Source: Streptomyces sp. B93
GTDB lineage: Bacteria; Actinomycetota; Actinomycetes; Streptomycetales; Streptomycetaceae
Length of the DNA stretch: 64,000 nt
Assembly: GCF_018070565.1 (NCBI RefSeq)
Contig: NZ_JAGPXL010000012.1
Coordinates: forward strand, 143,075 to 207,074
Reading direction: 5' to 3'
Shown piece after piece: positions 17,719 through 26,205 of this stretch (position 1 is its first letter; every line of letters starts with the position of its first letter). Both the position numbers and the translations under genes were made by a program. Under the pieces are notes generated by a model. It was given only the letters and a program-made list of their open reading frames with translations. It was not told where the DNA came from and made no database searches.

Positions 17719-18456
17719 ATGGAGCAGCAGTTGAGTGGGGGGTCGGGGGCGCGGGTGCTGGTCGTCGATGACGATCCCACCGTCGCCGAGGTCGTGTCCG
17801 GGTATCTGGACCGGGCCGGGTATGTCGTGGATCTTGCCGTGGACGGGCCGGACGCCCTCGCGCGGGCGTCGGCGCACTGGCCGGATCTGGTCGTCCTCGA
17901 CCTGATGCTGCCCGGCATGGACGGCCTGGAGGTGTGCCGTCGGATGCGGGGACGCGGCCCCGTGCCGGTGATCATGCTCACCGCGCGCGGTGACGAGGAC
18001 GACCGCATCCTCGGTCTGGAGGTCGGTGCCGACGACTACGTCACCAAGCCGTTCAGCCCGCGCGAGCTGGTCCTGCGGGTCGGTTCCGTGCTGCGCAGGG
18101 CCCGTCCGGCGGGGCAGCCCTCGGACACGCTGAGCAGAGCCGGGCTCACCGTCGACCCGGCCGCCCGGCGGGCGCTGAAGGGCGGCACCGAACTCTCCTT
18201 GACGACGCGGGAGTTCGATCTGCTGGCGTTCTTCCTGCGGCATCCCGGGCGGGCGTTCAGCCGGGAGGAGCTGATGAGCGAGGTGTGGGGCTGGGACTTC
18301 GGTGATCTGTCGACGGTGACCGTGCACGTCCGTCGGCTGCGCGGCAAGGTGGAGGACGATCCGGCCCGGCCGCGGTTCATCCAGACGGTCTGGGGGGTCG
18401 GTTACCGGTTCGACGCCGTTGAGGTGCCGGGGGCGGCGGGGGAGCGGCAGCCGTGA
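17719..18456 (+). CDS. OmpR/PhoB-family response regulator
   Basis: A 245-residue two-component regulator with a receiver domain (VLVVDDDP; phospho-acceptor Asp61 in LVVLDLMLPGMDGLEV; Lys in DYVTKPFSP) and a C-terminal winged helix (LTTREFDLLAFFLRHPGRAFSREELMSEVWGW, VHVRRLRGKVE, VWGVGYRF). The ATG at 17719 yields the normal short lead-in; the upstream ATG at 17689 is less likely. Its stop overlaps the start of the histidine kinase gene by four bases (GTGA), so the pair is translationally coupled. The regulon is not evident. Confidence 0.93.
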   Translation: MEQQLSGGSGARVLVVDDDPTVAEVVSGYLDRAGYVVDLAVDGPDALARASAHWPDLVVLDLMLPGMDGLEVCRRMRGRGPVPVIMLTARGDEDDRILGLEVGADDYVTKPFSPRELVLRVGSVLRRARPAGQPSDTLSRAGLTVDPAARRALKGGTELSLTTREFDLLAFFLRHPGRAFSREELMSEVWGWDFGDLSTVTVHVRRLRGKVEDDPARPRFIQTVWGVGYRFDAVEVPGAAGERQP

Positions 18457-19565
18457 ACGACACCCTCCTCATCGCCTTCTTCGCCTTTCTCGGTGCCGCC
18501 GCCGCCGGGATTCTCGGTGCCTGCGTGCTGATGCTGATCCGGCGTCGTTCGCTGATCGCGCACCTGTCCGTGGTGGTCGGGGTGGCCGTCGGCGCGATGC
18601 TCGCCGGGACGCTCGCGGTCGCCCAGGCCATGTTCCTGTCCTCGCACGACCTGACCGTGGTGACCACCGTGGTCGCGATGGCCGCGGTGGTGTCCCTGGG
18701 CACGGCCCTGCTGCTCGGCCGCTGGGTCGTCGCCCGCAGCCGCGACCTCGCCCTCGCCGCCCGCTCCTTCGGCGACGGCGGCGACTTCACCTCCCCCGTC
18801 GGCCCGGCCACCGCCGAACTGGCCGCGCTCAGCCGGGAGCTGGAGGACACCAGCCGCCGCCTCGCCGAGTCCCGGGACCGCGAACGGGCCCTGGAGACCT
18901 CACGGCGGGAACTCGTCGCCTGGATCTCCCACGATCTGCGCACCCCGCTCGCCGGGCTGCGCGCGATGTCGGAGGCGCTGGAGGACGGGGTCGCCGCCGA
19001 CCCGCAGCGCTATCTGCGGCAGATGCGCGCCGAGGTGGAGCGGCTCGACGTGATGGTGGGCGACCTGTTCGAACTCTCCCGCATCCACGCGGGCGCCCTC
19101 GCCCTCAGCCCCGCCCGGATCTCGGTGTACGACCTGATAGGCGACGCCCTCGCGGGCGCGGCCCCGCTCGCCCGGGAGCACGGGGTGCGCCTGGTCGGCG
19201 AGCGGGTCGACGCGGTCCCCGTCGAGGTCGACGGCAAGGAGATGAGCCGGGTCCTGGGCAACCTGCTGGTCAACGCCATCCGCCGGACCCCCGCCGACGG
19301 CACGGTGGCGGTGACCGCCGAGCGCGGTCCCGACGGTGTCGTGGTCTCCGTCACCGACGGCTGCGGCGGCATCCCGGAGGCGGACCTGCCGCGCGTCTTC
19401 GACACCGGCTGGCGCGGCAGCGACGCCCGCACCCCGCCCGCCGGTGCCGGTCTGGGCCTCGCCATCGTGCGCGGCATCGTCGAGGCCCACCAGGGCCGGG
19501 CCGCCGTACGCAACGTCATCGGCGGCTGCCGCTTCGAGGTCACCCTGCCGGCCTCCGACGGCTGA
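18453..19565 (+). CDS. Sensor histidine kinase with short membrane sensor
   Basis: A 370-residue kinase, partner of the response regulator just upstream (4-bp GTGA overlap). Three N-terminal membrane helices (residues about 5-28, 36-62 and 68-92) are joined by very short loops, leaving almost no extracytoplasmic domain; this resembles intramembrane-sensing kinases. A HAMP-like linker is followed by the H-box ISHDLRTPL (His160), N-box NLLVNAIRRTP, G1 DGCGGIP and G2 GAGLGLAIV. All catalytic boxes are present. The gene ends 2 bp before the convergent stop of a second, unrelated histidine kinase. Confidence 0.93.
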   Translation: MNDTLLIAFFAFLGAAAAGILGACVLMLIRRRSLIAHLSVVVGVAVGAMLAGTLAVAQAMFLSSHDLTVVTTVVAMAAVVSLGTALLLGRWVVARSRDLALAARSFGDGGDFTSPVGPATAELAALSRELEDTSRRLAESRDRERALETSRRELVAWISHDLRTPLAGLRAMSEALEDGVAADPQRYLRQMRAEVERLDVMVGDLFELSRIHAGALALSPARISVYDLIGDALAGAAPLAREHGVRLVGERVDAVPVEVDGKEMSRVLGNLLVNAIRRTPADGTVAVTAERGPDGVVVSVTDGCGGIPEADLPRVFDTGWRGSDARTPPAGAGLGLAIVRGIVEAHQGRAAVRNVIGGCRFEVTLPASDG

Positions 19566-19567
19566 GG

Positions 19568-20995
19568 TCAGCGGCGGGGGAGCCGTACGGTGAACTCCGT
19601 GGCGCCCGGCTCGGAGGTCAGGGTGATGTCGCCGCCGTGCGCGCGGACCAGGGACGCGGCGACCGACAGGCCGAGCCCGCTGCCGCCCCGGTCGCGGCTG
19701 CGGGCCTTGTCGACGCGGTAGAAGCGGTCGAAGACCCGTTCCCGGTCCCCGGGCGGAATACCCGGCCCGGTGTCGGTGACCCGTACCAGTGCCGCCCCGG
19801 ACGTGACCGAGGCCGCCACGCACACCTCGGTCCCGGCCGGGGTGTGCACGGCCGCGTTGGTCAGCAGGTTGTCGAGCACCTGTCGCACGCGCGGGCCGTC
19901 GAGGCACAGCCGTACCGGCCCCTCCGGCAGCCGCACCGTCAGCGGGCGGCCGGGGTGGGCGGCCCGGAAGGCGTCGGCGGCCTCCCGCACCAGCTCCACC
20001 AGGTCGGCCTCCGTGAGCCGCAGCGGGGCCGCCACCTCGTCGGCGTCGAGCCGGGCGAGCAGCAGCAGGTCGTCGAGGAGGAAGCCCATCCGCGCGGCCT
20101 CCCCGCGCAGCCGCGCCAGGTGCCGGTCGCGTTCGTCGGGCGCGTTGGCGGCCGCGTACTGGAACAGGTCCGCGTAGCCGCGTACCGACATCAGTGGGGT
20201 GCGCAGCTCGTGCGAGGCGTCGGCGACGAACCGGCGCAGCCGCTGCTCGGCCTCGGCGCGGACGGCGAGCGAGTCGTCGATGTGCTCCAGCATGGTGTTG
20301 AACGCGGTCCGCAGCTCCTCCACCTCGGGCCCGCCGCCCGGTCCGGCCGCGCGCAGCGGCAGCCGGGCCGCCGACTCGGTCAGGTCGTGGGAGGCGATGC
20401 CGTGCGCGGTGTGCGCGATGTCGCTGAGCGGCTTCAGCCCCCGCCGCAGCATCTTCCGGCCGATCACGACCAGCGCCACCAGCGCCGCCACGAACGCCAC
20501 CACCTGCACGGTGACCAGCTGCTCCACGGTCTCCTCGACGCCCTCCATGGGCGCGGCCGTGACCAGGACGACTCCCGGGTCGACCTCGCAGGCGCGCAGC
20601 CGGTAGGTCCCCTCGCCGTCGATGTGCGCGGTGCGCACCAGTTCCTCGTCGGTGCCCGCCCGCTCGGTGGCGAGCGCGGTCAGCGCGACCGTGTCGGACG
20701 GCACGTCGGCGGGCCTGCGCAGTGCGGCGGTGCCGTCGGTGACGTCGTAGACGGCGGTGTACCAGCCGTAGTACGGCTCCCTGGTGACCGTGCCGTGGGT
20801 GGCGGCGTCCTTGGACTGCACCACCTGGACCAGCTTCATCTGTTCGCCGAGCTGGCGCTCCAGATAGTCCCGCATGTACGTCGTCAGCGCGGTCCCGACG
20901 ACCGCGAACACCAGCAGCGACAGCACCCCGAGGCCGAGGGCGAGGCGGGTGCCCAGACGCAGTCGCCGGTACGTCCGCCGCAGCCGGGCGATCAC
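19568..20995 (-). CDS. Sensor histidine kinase with extracytoplasmic domain and HAMP
   Basis: A 475-residue kinase of the MprB/TcrY type. TM1 is LALGLGVLSLLVFAVVGTALT, and an extracytoplasmic domain of about 120 residues follows (YYGWYTAVYDVTDGTAALR, VDPGVVLVTAAPM). TM2 is VVAFVAALVALVVIG, then HAMP, H-box DASHELRTPLMSVRGYADL, N-box DNLLTNAAVHTP, G1 DTGPGIP, F-box FDRFYRVDKARSR and G2 GGSGLGLSV. It starts at GTG 20995, which overlaps the stop of its response regulator by four bases. The adjacent divergent operon encodes a membrane flavin electron-transfer module, a plausible target of this system. The signal is unknown. Confidence 0.93.
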   Translation of the reverse strand: MIARLRRTYRRLRLGTRLALGLGVLSLLVFAVVGTALTTYMRDYLERQLGEQMKLVQVVQSKDAATHGTVTREPYYGWYTAVYDVTDGTAALRRPADVPSDTVALTALATERAGTDEELVRTAHIDGEGTYRLRACEVDPGVVLVTAAPMEGVEETVEQLVTVQVVAFVAALVALVVIGRKMLRRGLKPLSDIAHTAHGIASHDLTESAARLPLRAAGPGGGPEVEELRTAFNTMLEHIDDSLAVRAEAEQRLRRFVADASHELRTPLMSVRGYADLFQYAAANAPDERDRHLARLRGEAARMGFLLDDLLLLARLDADEVAAPLRLTEADLVELVREAADAFRAAHPGRPLTVRLPEGPVRLCLDGPRVRQVLDNLLTNAAVHTPAGTEVCVAASVTSGAALVRVTDTGPGIPPGDRERVFDRFYRVDKARSRDRGGSGLGLSVAASLVRAHGGDITLTSEPGATEFTVRLPRR

Positions 20996-21681
20996 TCCCC
21001 GGCCTCCCGGACGACGTACCCGAAGCCGCGCACGGTGTGGATCAGCGGCGGGCCGGTGGCGTCGAGCTTGCGGCGCAGTCGGCTGACGACGAGTTCGACG
21101 ACGTTGGAGCGCCCGCCGAAGCCGTACTCCCACACATGGTCGAGGATCTGCGCCTTGGTGAGCACGGTCGGTGACTTGCGCAGCAGATAGCGCAGCACCT
21201 CGTACTCGGTGGGGGTGAGCGTCAGCGCCCGGCCGCCGCGCCGCACCTCGCGGGTGTCCTCGTCCATCGTCAGATCGCCGACCCGCAGCACGGACCGCTG
21301 GAAGCCGGGACCGGAGCTGCGCCGCAGCACGGTCCGCAGCCGCGCCATCAGCTCCTCCACGGCGAACGGCTTGACCAGGTAGTCGTCGCCACCCCGGGTC
21401 AGCCCCGCGACCCGGTCGGCGACGCCGTCGCGGGCGGTGAGGAAGACCACCGGCACCATCGTGCCCGTGGCGCGCAGCCGGTCGAGCACGCCGAAGCCGT
21501 CCACGTCCGGCAGCATCAGGTCGAGCACCACGATGTCCGGCCGGAACTCGGCGGCCCGGCGCAGCGCCTCCTCACCGCTGCCCGCGGTGACCGCCTCCCA
21601 GCCCTCGTAGCGGGCGACCGTCGCGACGAGATCGGCGATCGGAGGGTCGTCGTCCACGACGAGCAGTCGTACTTTCTCCAC
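20992..21681 (-). CDS. OmpR/PhoB-family response regulator divergent from the flavin redox operon
   Basis: A 229-residue regulator with receiver (LLVVDDDPPIADLV; Asp54 in VVLDLMLPDVDGF; DYLVKPFAVEELMARLR) and winged-helix domain (LTPTEYEVLRYLLRKSPTVLTKAQILDHVWEYGF, VVSRLRRKLD, VRGFGYVVRE). GTG at 21681 (VEKVRLLVV) is the only sensible start, although its ribosome site is weak (GAGGCG close by). It is followed by its kinase with a 4-bp overlap. The 151-bp divergent interval to the ferric-reductase-like gene includes an AT-richer patch with ACTTGAAAGT, possibly promoter and regulator-binding sequence. Confidence 0.93.
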   Translation of the reverse strand: MEKVRLLVVDDDPPIADLVATVARYEGWEAVTAGSGEEALRRAAEFRPDIVVLDLMLPDVDGFGVLDRLRATGTMVPVVFLTARDGVADRVAGLTRGGDDYLVKPFAVEELMARLRTVLRRSSGPGFQRSVLRVGDLTMDEDTREVRRGGRALTLTPTEYEVLRYLLRKSPTVLTKAQILDHVWEYGFGGRSNVVELVVSRLRRKLDATGPPLIHTVRGFGYVVREAGE

Positions 21682-21832
21682 CGCCTCATGGTGCGCCACC
21701 GGGCGTCGGCTGATGAGGGGCGGGGCGTCCCCGGGACCACATCGATATCCACTTGAAAGTTGAATGACAGCTGATCGACAGGGTCGGCCAGCCAAGCTCG
21801 GGAGTACACCCCCTGCCGAGGAGCTGCCCCAC

Positions 21833-23173
21833 GTGACGACCCTTTCCCCGCCCCCCGCGCCGCCGACCGCCGCGATACGCCCCAAGGTGGTCGCCCGCGC
21901 CGGCCTGTACGCCGTGCTCGCCGCGAACGTGGCCGTGGTGACGTACCTCTTCGTCCAGGCGGGCTTCGCGGGCAACGCCCTGATCGTGCTCGGCCGCCTC
22001 GCCGGGCTCTACGGCGCCCTGCTGATGGCGTTCCAGCTGCTGCTGGTGGCCCGGCTGCCCTGGCTGGACCGCCGCATCGGCATGGACCGGCTCACCCTCT
22101 GGCACCGCTGGACCGGCTTCGCCCTGGTGTGGACGCTCCTCACCCACGCCGTGTTCATCACCTTCGGCTACGCCGAGGGCACCGGCATGGACCCCGTCAG
22201 CCAGCTGGTCGATCTCGCCGAGACCACCGAGGGCGTGCTCCGCGCGGTCGTCGCGCTGGGCCTCCTCCTCGTCATCGGCACGGTCTCCGCGCGCTGGGCG
22301 CGGCGCCGACTCGCCTACGAGACCTGGCACTTCACCCACCTGTACACCTACCTCGTCGTCGTCCTCGCCTTCTCCCACCAGATGGCCACCGGTTCGACGT
22401 TCGTCTCCTCGGCCGCCGCGCGGGCCTACTGGTGGACCCTGTGGGGCGTCGCGCTCGGCGCGGTGTGCCTGGGACGGCTGCTGCTGCCGCTGTGGCGCAA
22501 CCGGCGCCACCAACTGCGGGTCACGGCCGTCATACCCGAGAACGACAACGTGGTCTCCGTCCACATCACCGGCCGCGACCTCGACCGGCTGCCCGCGCGG
22601 GCGGGCCAGTTCTTCCTGTGGCGGTTCCTGACGAAGGACCGCTGGTGGCAGGCGAACCCCTACTCCCTGTCCGCCGCCCCCGACGGCCGCACCCTGAGGC
22701 TGACCGCGAAGGCCGCCGGGGACGGCTCCGCCGCCCTGCGCCACCTCAGGCCCGGCACCCGCGTCTTCGCCGAGGGCCCCTACGGCGCCTTCACCACCCT
22801 GCACCGCACCCGCCCCGGCACCCTGCTCATCGCGGGCGGCGTCGGCGTCACCCCGATCCGCGCCCTGCTGGAGGAACTGGACGGACCCACGGTCCTCATC
22901 TACCGGGTGGCCACCGAAGGGGACGCCGTCCTCCACGACGAACTGCGCGACCTCGCCCACGCCAAGGGCGCCGAACTCCACCTCGTCACCGGACCCGCGA
23001 CCCCCGACCGGCTCACCCCCGCCGAACTGGCCCGCCTGGTACCCGACGTGACCGACCGCGACGTCTACGTCTGCGGCCCGCCCGGCATGACCAGCGCCGT
23101 CCGGCGCGGCCTGCGCGAACTGGGCGTGCCCAAGGCGCAGATCCACTTCGAGCGCTTCAGCCTGGCCGGTTGA
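21833..23173 (+). CDS. Ferric-reductase-like transmembrane protein with ferredoxin-NADP reductase domain
   Basis: A 446-residue membrane flavoprotein. The N-terminal half has about six helices with the haem-ligand-type His residues of the FRD family (LWHRWTGFALVWTLLTHAVF and ETWHFTHLYTYLVVVLAFSHQM). The C-terminal half is a cytosolic FNR-like reductase: RAGQFFLWRF, NPYSLSAAP (FAD), GPYGAFT, LIAGGVGVTPIRALL and VYVCGPPGMTSAVRRGL (NAD(P)H), ending FERFSLAG. It passes electrons from NAD(P)H across the membrane. GTG 21833 is chosen over 21764 because GAGGAG lies 9 nt upstream. The FMN-binding protein gene follows 18 bp later, so this heads an extracytoplasmic electron-transfer operon. Confidence 0.9.
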   Translation: MTTLSPPPAPPTAAIRPKVVARAGLYAVLAANVAVVTYLFVQAGFAGNALIVLGRLAGLYGALLMAFQLLLVARLPWLDRRIGMDRLTLWHRWTGFALVWTLLTHAVFITFGYAEGTGMDPVSQLVDLAETTEGVLRAVVALGLLLVIGTVSARWARRRLAYETWHFTHLYTYLVVVLAFSHQMATGSTFVSSAAARAYWWTLWGVALGAVCLGRLLLPLWRNRRHQLRVTAVIPENDNVVSVHITGRDLDRLPARAGQFFLWRFLTKDRWWQANPYSLSAAPDGRTLRLTAKAAGDGSAALRHLRPGTRVFAEGPYGAFTTLHRTRPGTLLIAGGVGVTPIRALLEELDGPTVLIYRVATEGDAVLHDELRDLAHAKGAELHLVTGPATPDRLTPAELARLVPDVTDRDVYVCGPPGMTSAVRRGLRELGVPKAQIHFERFSLAG

Positions 23174-23191
23174 ACAGGGGGACAGAGGAAC

Positions 23192-23593
23192 ATGAAGCGA
23201 GCACTGCCCGTCCTGGTCCTGACCGTCGCGGGGCTGGTCCCCGTGTGGCGGTACGTCCCGTCGACCGACGTCGGCGCCCAGCCCACCGCGTCCGCGCCCG
23301 CGCCCAGCCCCAGCGCCCCCGCGGAGCCCGGCACCGAGGTCGTCGCGGGCTCCACCGTGAACACCGAGAAGGGCCCCGTCCAGGTCGAGGTGACCTTCGA
23401 CGGCGACACCATCAGCGCCGTCCGGATGCTCCAGCAGCCCAACCACCCGCAGACCACCGACGCCGTGCCCGTCCTGATCGAAGAGACGCTGGCGGCACAG
23501 AGCGCCGACGTCGACACCGTCTCCGGCGCCACCGTCACCAGCGACGGCTACCGGGAGTCCCTCCAGGCCGCCCTCGACGCCAAGGGCTCCTGA
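23192..23593 (+). CDS. Membrane-anchored FMN-binding domain protein
   Basis: A 133-residue protein with an N-terminal signal or anchor (ALPVLVLTVAGLVPVWRYV), a Pro/Ala-rich spacer and one FMN_bind domain (residues about 52-130). The motif DTVSGATVTSDGY contains the SGAT sequence in which Thr is covalently flavinylated through phosphoester linkage by ApbE in RnfG/NqrC-type proteins. The apbE gene begins one base after the stop, which strongly supports this. The protein likely accepts electrons from the upstream reductase outside the membrane. A role in iron or other extracellular electron transfer is inference. Confidence 0.92.
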   Translation: MKRALPVLVLTVAGLVPVWRYVPSTDVGAQPTASAPAPSPSAPAEPGTEVVAGSTVNTEKGPVQVEVTFDGDTISAVRMLQQPNHPQTTDAVPVLIEETLAAQSADVDTVSGATVTSDGYRESLQAALDAKGS

Positions 23594-23594
23594 C

Positions 23595-24320
23595 GTGCCC
23601 CACCGCGTCGAACACGTCATGGGCCTCCCGGTCTCCCTGCGCGTCGACGGCCCCGGCGCCCCCGCCTCGCTCGGTGACGCCGTGTTCGCCTGGCTGCGCG
23701 AGGCGGACGAGCGGTTCAGCCCCTTCAAGCCGGACAGCGAGGTGTCCCGCCTGGGCCGCGGTGAGATCGGCCGCGCGGAGGTGAGCGGTGACCTCGCCGA
23801 GGTGCTCGGGCTGTGCGAGGAGTACCGGGCGGCGACCGGCGGCGCCTTCGACGCCTGGCTGCCCGGCCGCGCCTTCGACCCCTGCGCGGTCGTCAAGGGC
23901 TGGGCGGTGCAGCGGGCCGCCGAACTGCTCACCGGCGCCGGGGTGGCGCGTTTCTGCCTCAACGCCGGGGGAGACGTGGTCGTCGCGGGCGGGCCCTGGC
24001 GGGTGGGGGTACGGCACCCCGAACACGCCGGCCGGCTGTGCCAGGTCCTCCAGGTCACCGACGGGGCGGTGGCGACCTCCGCCCGCTACGAGCGCGGCGA
24101 CCACATCGTCGACGGCCGCACCGGACGCCCGGCGACCGGGCTGCTCAGCGTCACCGTCCTCGCCCCGACCCTCACCGAGGCCGACACCACCGCCACCGCG
24201 GCGTACGCGATGGGGGAGGAGGGCGTGGCCTGGGCGGCCGCTCGGCCCGGCTGCGAGGTGTACGCAGTCGACGCGGGGCGGCGGGTGCTGCGTACACCCG
24301 GGCTGCCGGTACCGGTCTAG
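23595..24320 (+). CDS. apbE: FAD:protein FMN transferase
   Basis: A 241-residue ApbE that attaches FMN from FAD to Thr/Ser in flavinylation motifs, most likely the SGAT site of the protein encoded immediately upstream (one-base gap). Family blocks are VMGLPVSL, ADERFSPFKPDSEVSRL, FDPCAVVKGWAVQRAAELL (Lys), NAGGDVVV and HIVDGRTGRPATG (the Mg-binding Asp region). It starts at GTG 23595. It is shorter than proteobacterial ApbE (about 330 residues) because no lipoprotein signal is present, so modification may occur before or at export. It ends the redox operon; the next gene belongs to an ABC transporter. Confidence 0.92.
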   Translation: MPHRVEHVMGLPVSLRVDGPGAPASLGDAVFAWLREADERFSPFKPDSEVSRLGRGEIGRAEVSGDLAEVLGLCEEYRAATGGAFDAWLPGRAFDPCAVVKGWAVQRAAELLTGAGVARFCLNAGGDVVVAGGPWRVGVRHPEHAGRLCQVLQVTDGAVATSARYERGDHIVDGRTGRPATGLLSVTVLAPTLTEADTTATAAYAMGEEGVAWAAARPGCEVYAVDAGRRVLRTPGLPVPV

Positions 24321-24394
24321 ACTCTCCCCGCAACGGCCCACGGAGTGCGGTGAAAGTGGGCAGCGACGGCCAAACCCGAAGGGTATTCGGCGTT

Positions 24395-25531
24395 TTGATA
24401 CGGATAGATTCAGTCACCAAGCGGTACCCGGACGGCACGGTGGCGGTCGACCGGCTCTCCCTGGAGATACCGGACCGTGCCATCACGGTCCTCGTCGGCC
24501 CGTCCGGCTGCGGCAAGACGACCACCCTGCGCATGATCAACCGGATGGTCGAGCCCAGCGAGGGCACGATCCTCCTGGACGGCACCGACATCCAGCAGCA
24601 ACCGGTCAACACCCTGCGCCGGTCCATGGGTTACGTCATCCAGAACGCCGGTCTCTTCCAGCACCGCACCATCCTCGACAACATCGCCACCGTGCCCCGC
24701 CTGCTCGGCTGGAGCAAGCAGAAGGCCCGCGGCCGGGCCCGCGAACTCATGGAACGCGTCGGCCTCGACGCCTCCCTGGCCCGGCGCTACCCCTACCAGC
24801 TCTCCGGCGGCCAGCAGCAACGCGTCGGCGTGGCCCGGGCGCTCGCCGCCGACCCGCCGGTGCTGCTGATGGACGAACCCTTCTCCGCCGTCGACCCCGT
24901 CGTCCGCAAGGGCCTCCAGGACGAACTCCTGCGCATCCAGGACGAGCTGGGCAAGACCATCGTCTTCGTCACCCACGACATCGACGAGGCCGTCAAGCTC
25001 GGCACCATGGTCGCCGTGATGCGCACCGGCGGCCACCTCGCCCAGTTCGCGCCCCCCGCCGAGCTGCTGTCCGACCCCGCCGACGCCTTCGTCGAGGACT
25101 TCCTCGGCGCCGACCGCGGCATCCGGCGGCTGTCCTTCTTCCCCGCCGCCGGACTCGACCTGCTGACCGGGCCGATCGTCGCCGTCGACGCCACCGCCGA
25201 GCAGATCGCCGCCCGTACCGCGCCGGACGTGCCCTACCTGCTGGTGACCGGCCTCGACGGCCGCCCCCTCGGCTGGAGTGAACCCGGCCGGCTGACCGCC
25301 GGGAACATCGACCCGAAGCGGCTGCTGCCGTGCGGACGGCCCTTCACGGCGGGCACCGACTCGCTGCGCTCCGCCCTCGACTGCGCCGTACTCTCCCCGA
25401 CCGGCTGGGCCGTCGCCGTCGACACCGAGGGCCGCGCCGCCGGAGTCGTCTCCCAGCAGGCCATCGGCGAGGCCATCCGCGGCGCCCACGCCGACACCTC
25501 CGCCGTCCAGCGCGAGCAGGCCGTCCGGTGA
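24395..25531 (+). CDS. Osmoprotectant (betaine/choline/proline) ABC transporter ATPase
   Basis: A 378-residue OpuCA/ProV-type ATPase. Walker A is GPSGCGKT, the Q-loop is QNAGLF, the signature is LSGGQQQR, Walker B is VLLMDEPFSAVD and the switch His is in VTHDIDEAV. The C-terminal region (LLVTGLDGRPLGW, WAVAVDTEGRAAGVVSQQAI) resembles degenerate CBS repeats that sense ionic strength in OpuA systems. The start is uncertain: TTG at 24395 gives the expected LIRIDSVTKRYPDG with GAAGGG 11 nt upstream, while a GTG at 24350 would add 15 residues. The stop overlaps the first permease start (GTGA). The binding protein is encoded 6 kb downstream, beyond an inverted conservon. Confidence 0.88.
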   Translation: MIRIDSVTKRYPDGTVAVDRLSLEIPDRAITVLVGPSGCGKTTTLRMINRMVEPSEGTILLDGTDIQQQPVNTLRRSMGYVIQNAGLFQHRTILDNIATVPRLLGWSKQKARGRARELMERVGLDASLARRYPYQLSGGQQQRVGVARALAADPPVLLMDEPFSAVDPVVRKGLQDELLRIQDELGKTIVFVTHDIDEAVKLGTMVAVMRTGGHLAQFAPPAELLSDPADAFVEDFLGADRGIRRLSFFPAAGLDLLTGPIVAVDATAEQIAARTAPDVPYLLVTGLDGRPLGWSEPGRLTAGNIDPKRLLPCGRPFTAGTDSLRSALDCAVLSPTGWAVAVDTEGRAAGVVSQQAIGEAIRGAHADTSAVQREQAVR

Positions 25532-26205
25532 ACGGCCTGTTCGACATGCCCAGCGATCTCCAGAACAGTTACTGGGGACTGGTCGCGGTGCACCTGCGGG
25601 AAGCCCTGCTCCCGGTGCTGGCCGGGCTGCTGCTGTCGCTGCCGCTCGCCCAGCTGTGCGTACGGCTGCGCTGGCTCTACCCGCCCGTGCTGTGGGTGAC
25701 GACCGTGCTCTACGCCATCCCGTCGCTCGCCTTCTTCGTCGTCCTCATCGACTACACCGGCCTGAGCGAACTGACGGTGATGATCCCGCTCGCCGTGTAC
25801 AGCCTCGTCGTACTGATCCCGGCGATCGTGGACGGCGTGCGGTCGGTGCCGCAGGAGACCCTGGCCGCCGCCACCGCCATGGGCTTCGGACCCGTACGGC
25901 GCTACCTCCAGGTCCAGCTGCCGATCGCGGCGCCCGCCATCATCGCCGGGCTGCGGGTCGCGTCCGTCTCCAGCATCTCCCTGGTCAGCGTCGGCATGCT
26001 GATCGGCAACGCGGGCGCCCTCGGCAACATGCTCAACAGCGGCCTGATCTACAACCAGCCCCGCCTGATCTGGCTCTCCGTCATCGGCACCGCCGTCCTC
26101 GCCATCCTCGTGGACGCCCTGCTCATCGGCCTGCGGGTGCTTCTCACCCCGTGGATGCCGCGCGGTGGCCGCAAGAACACCCTGGTGAAGGCGGCCTCCC
26201 GGTGA
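25528..26205 (+). CDS. Osmoprotectant ABC transporter permease 1
   Basis: A 225-residue permease of the OpuCB/ProW type with about five or six membrane helices (EALLPVLAGLLLSLPLA, VLWVTTVLYAIPSLAFFVVL, ELTVMIPLAVYSLVVLIPAIV). The EAA coupling loop is ETLAAATAMGFGPVRRYLQVQLPIAAPAI. GTG 25528 overlaps the ATPase stop and its own stop overlaps the next permease start by four bases, so all three are translationally coupled. Confidence 0.92.
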   Translation: MNGLFDMPSDLQNSYWGLVAVHLREALLPVLAGLLLSLPLAQLCVRLRWLYPPVLWVTTVLYAIPSLAFFVVLIDYTGLSELTVMIPLAVYSLVVLIPAIVDGVRSVPQETLAAATAMGFGPVRRYLQVQLPIAAPAIIAGLRVASVSSISLVSVGMLIGNAGALGNMLNSGLIYNQPRLIWLSVIGTAVLAILVDALLIGLRVLLTPWMPRGGRKNTLVKAASR

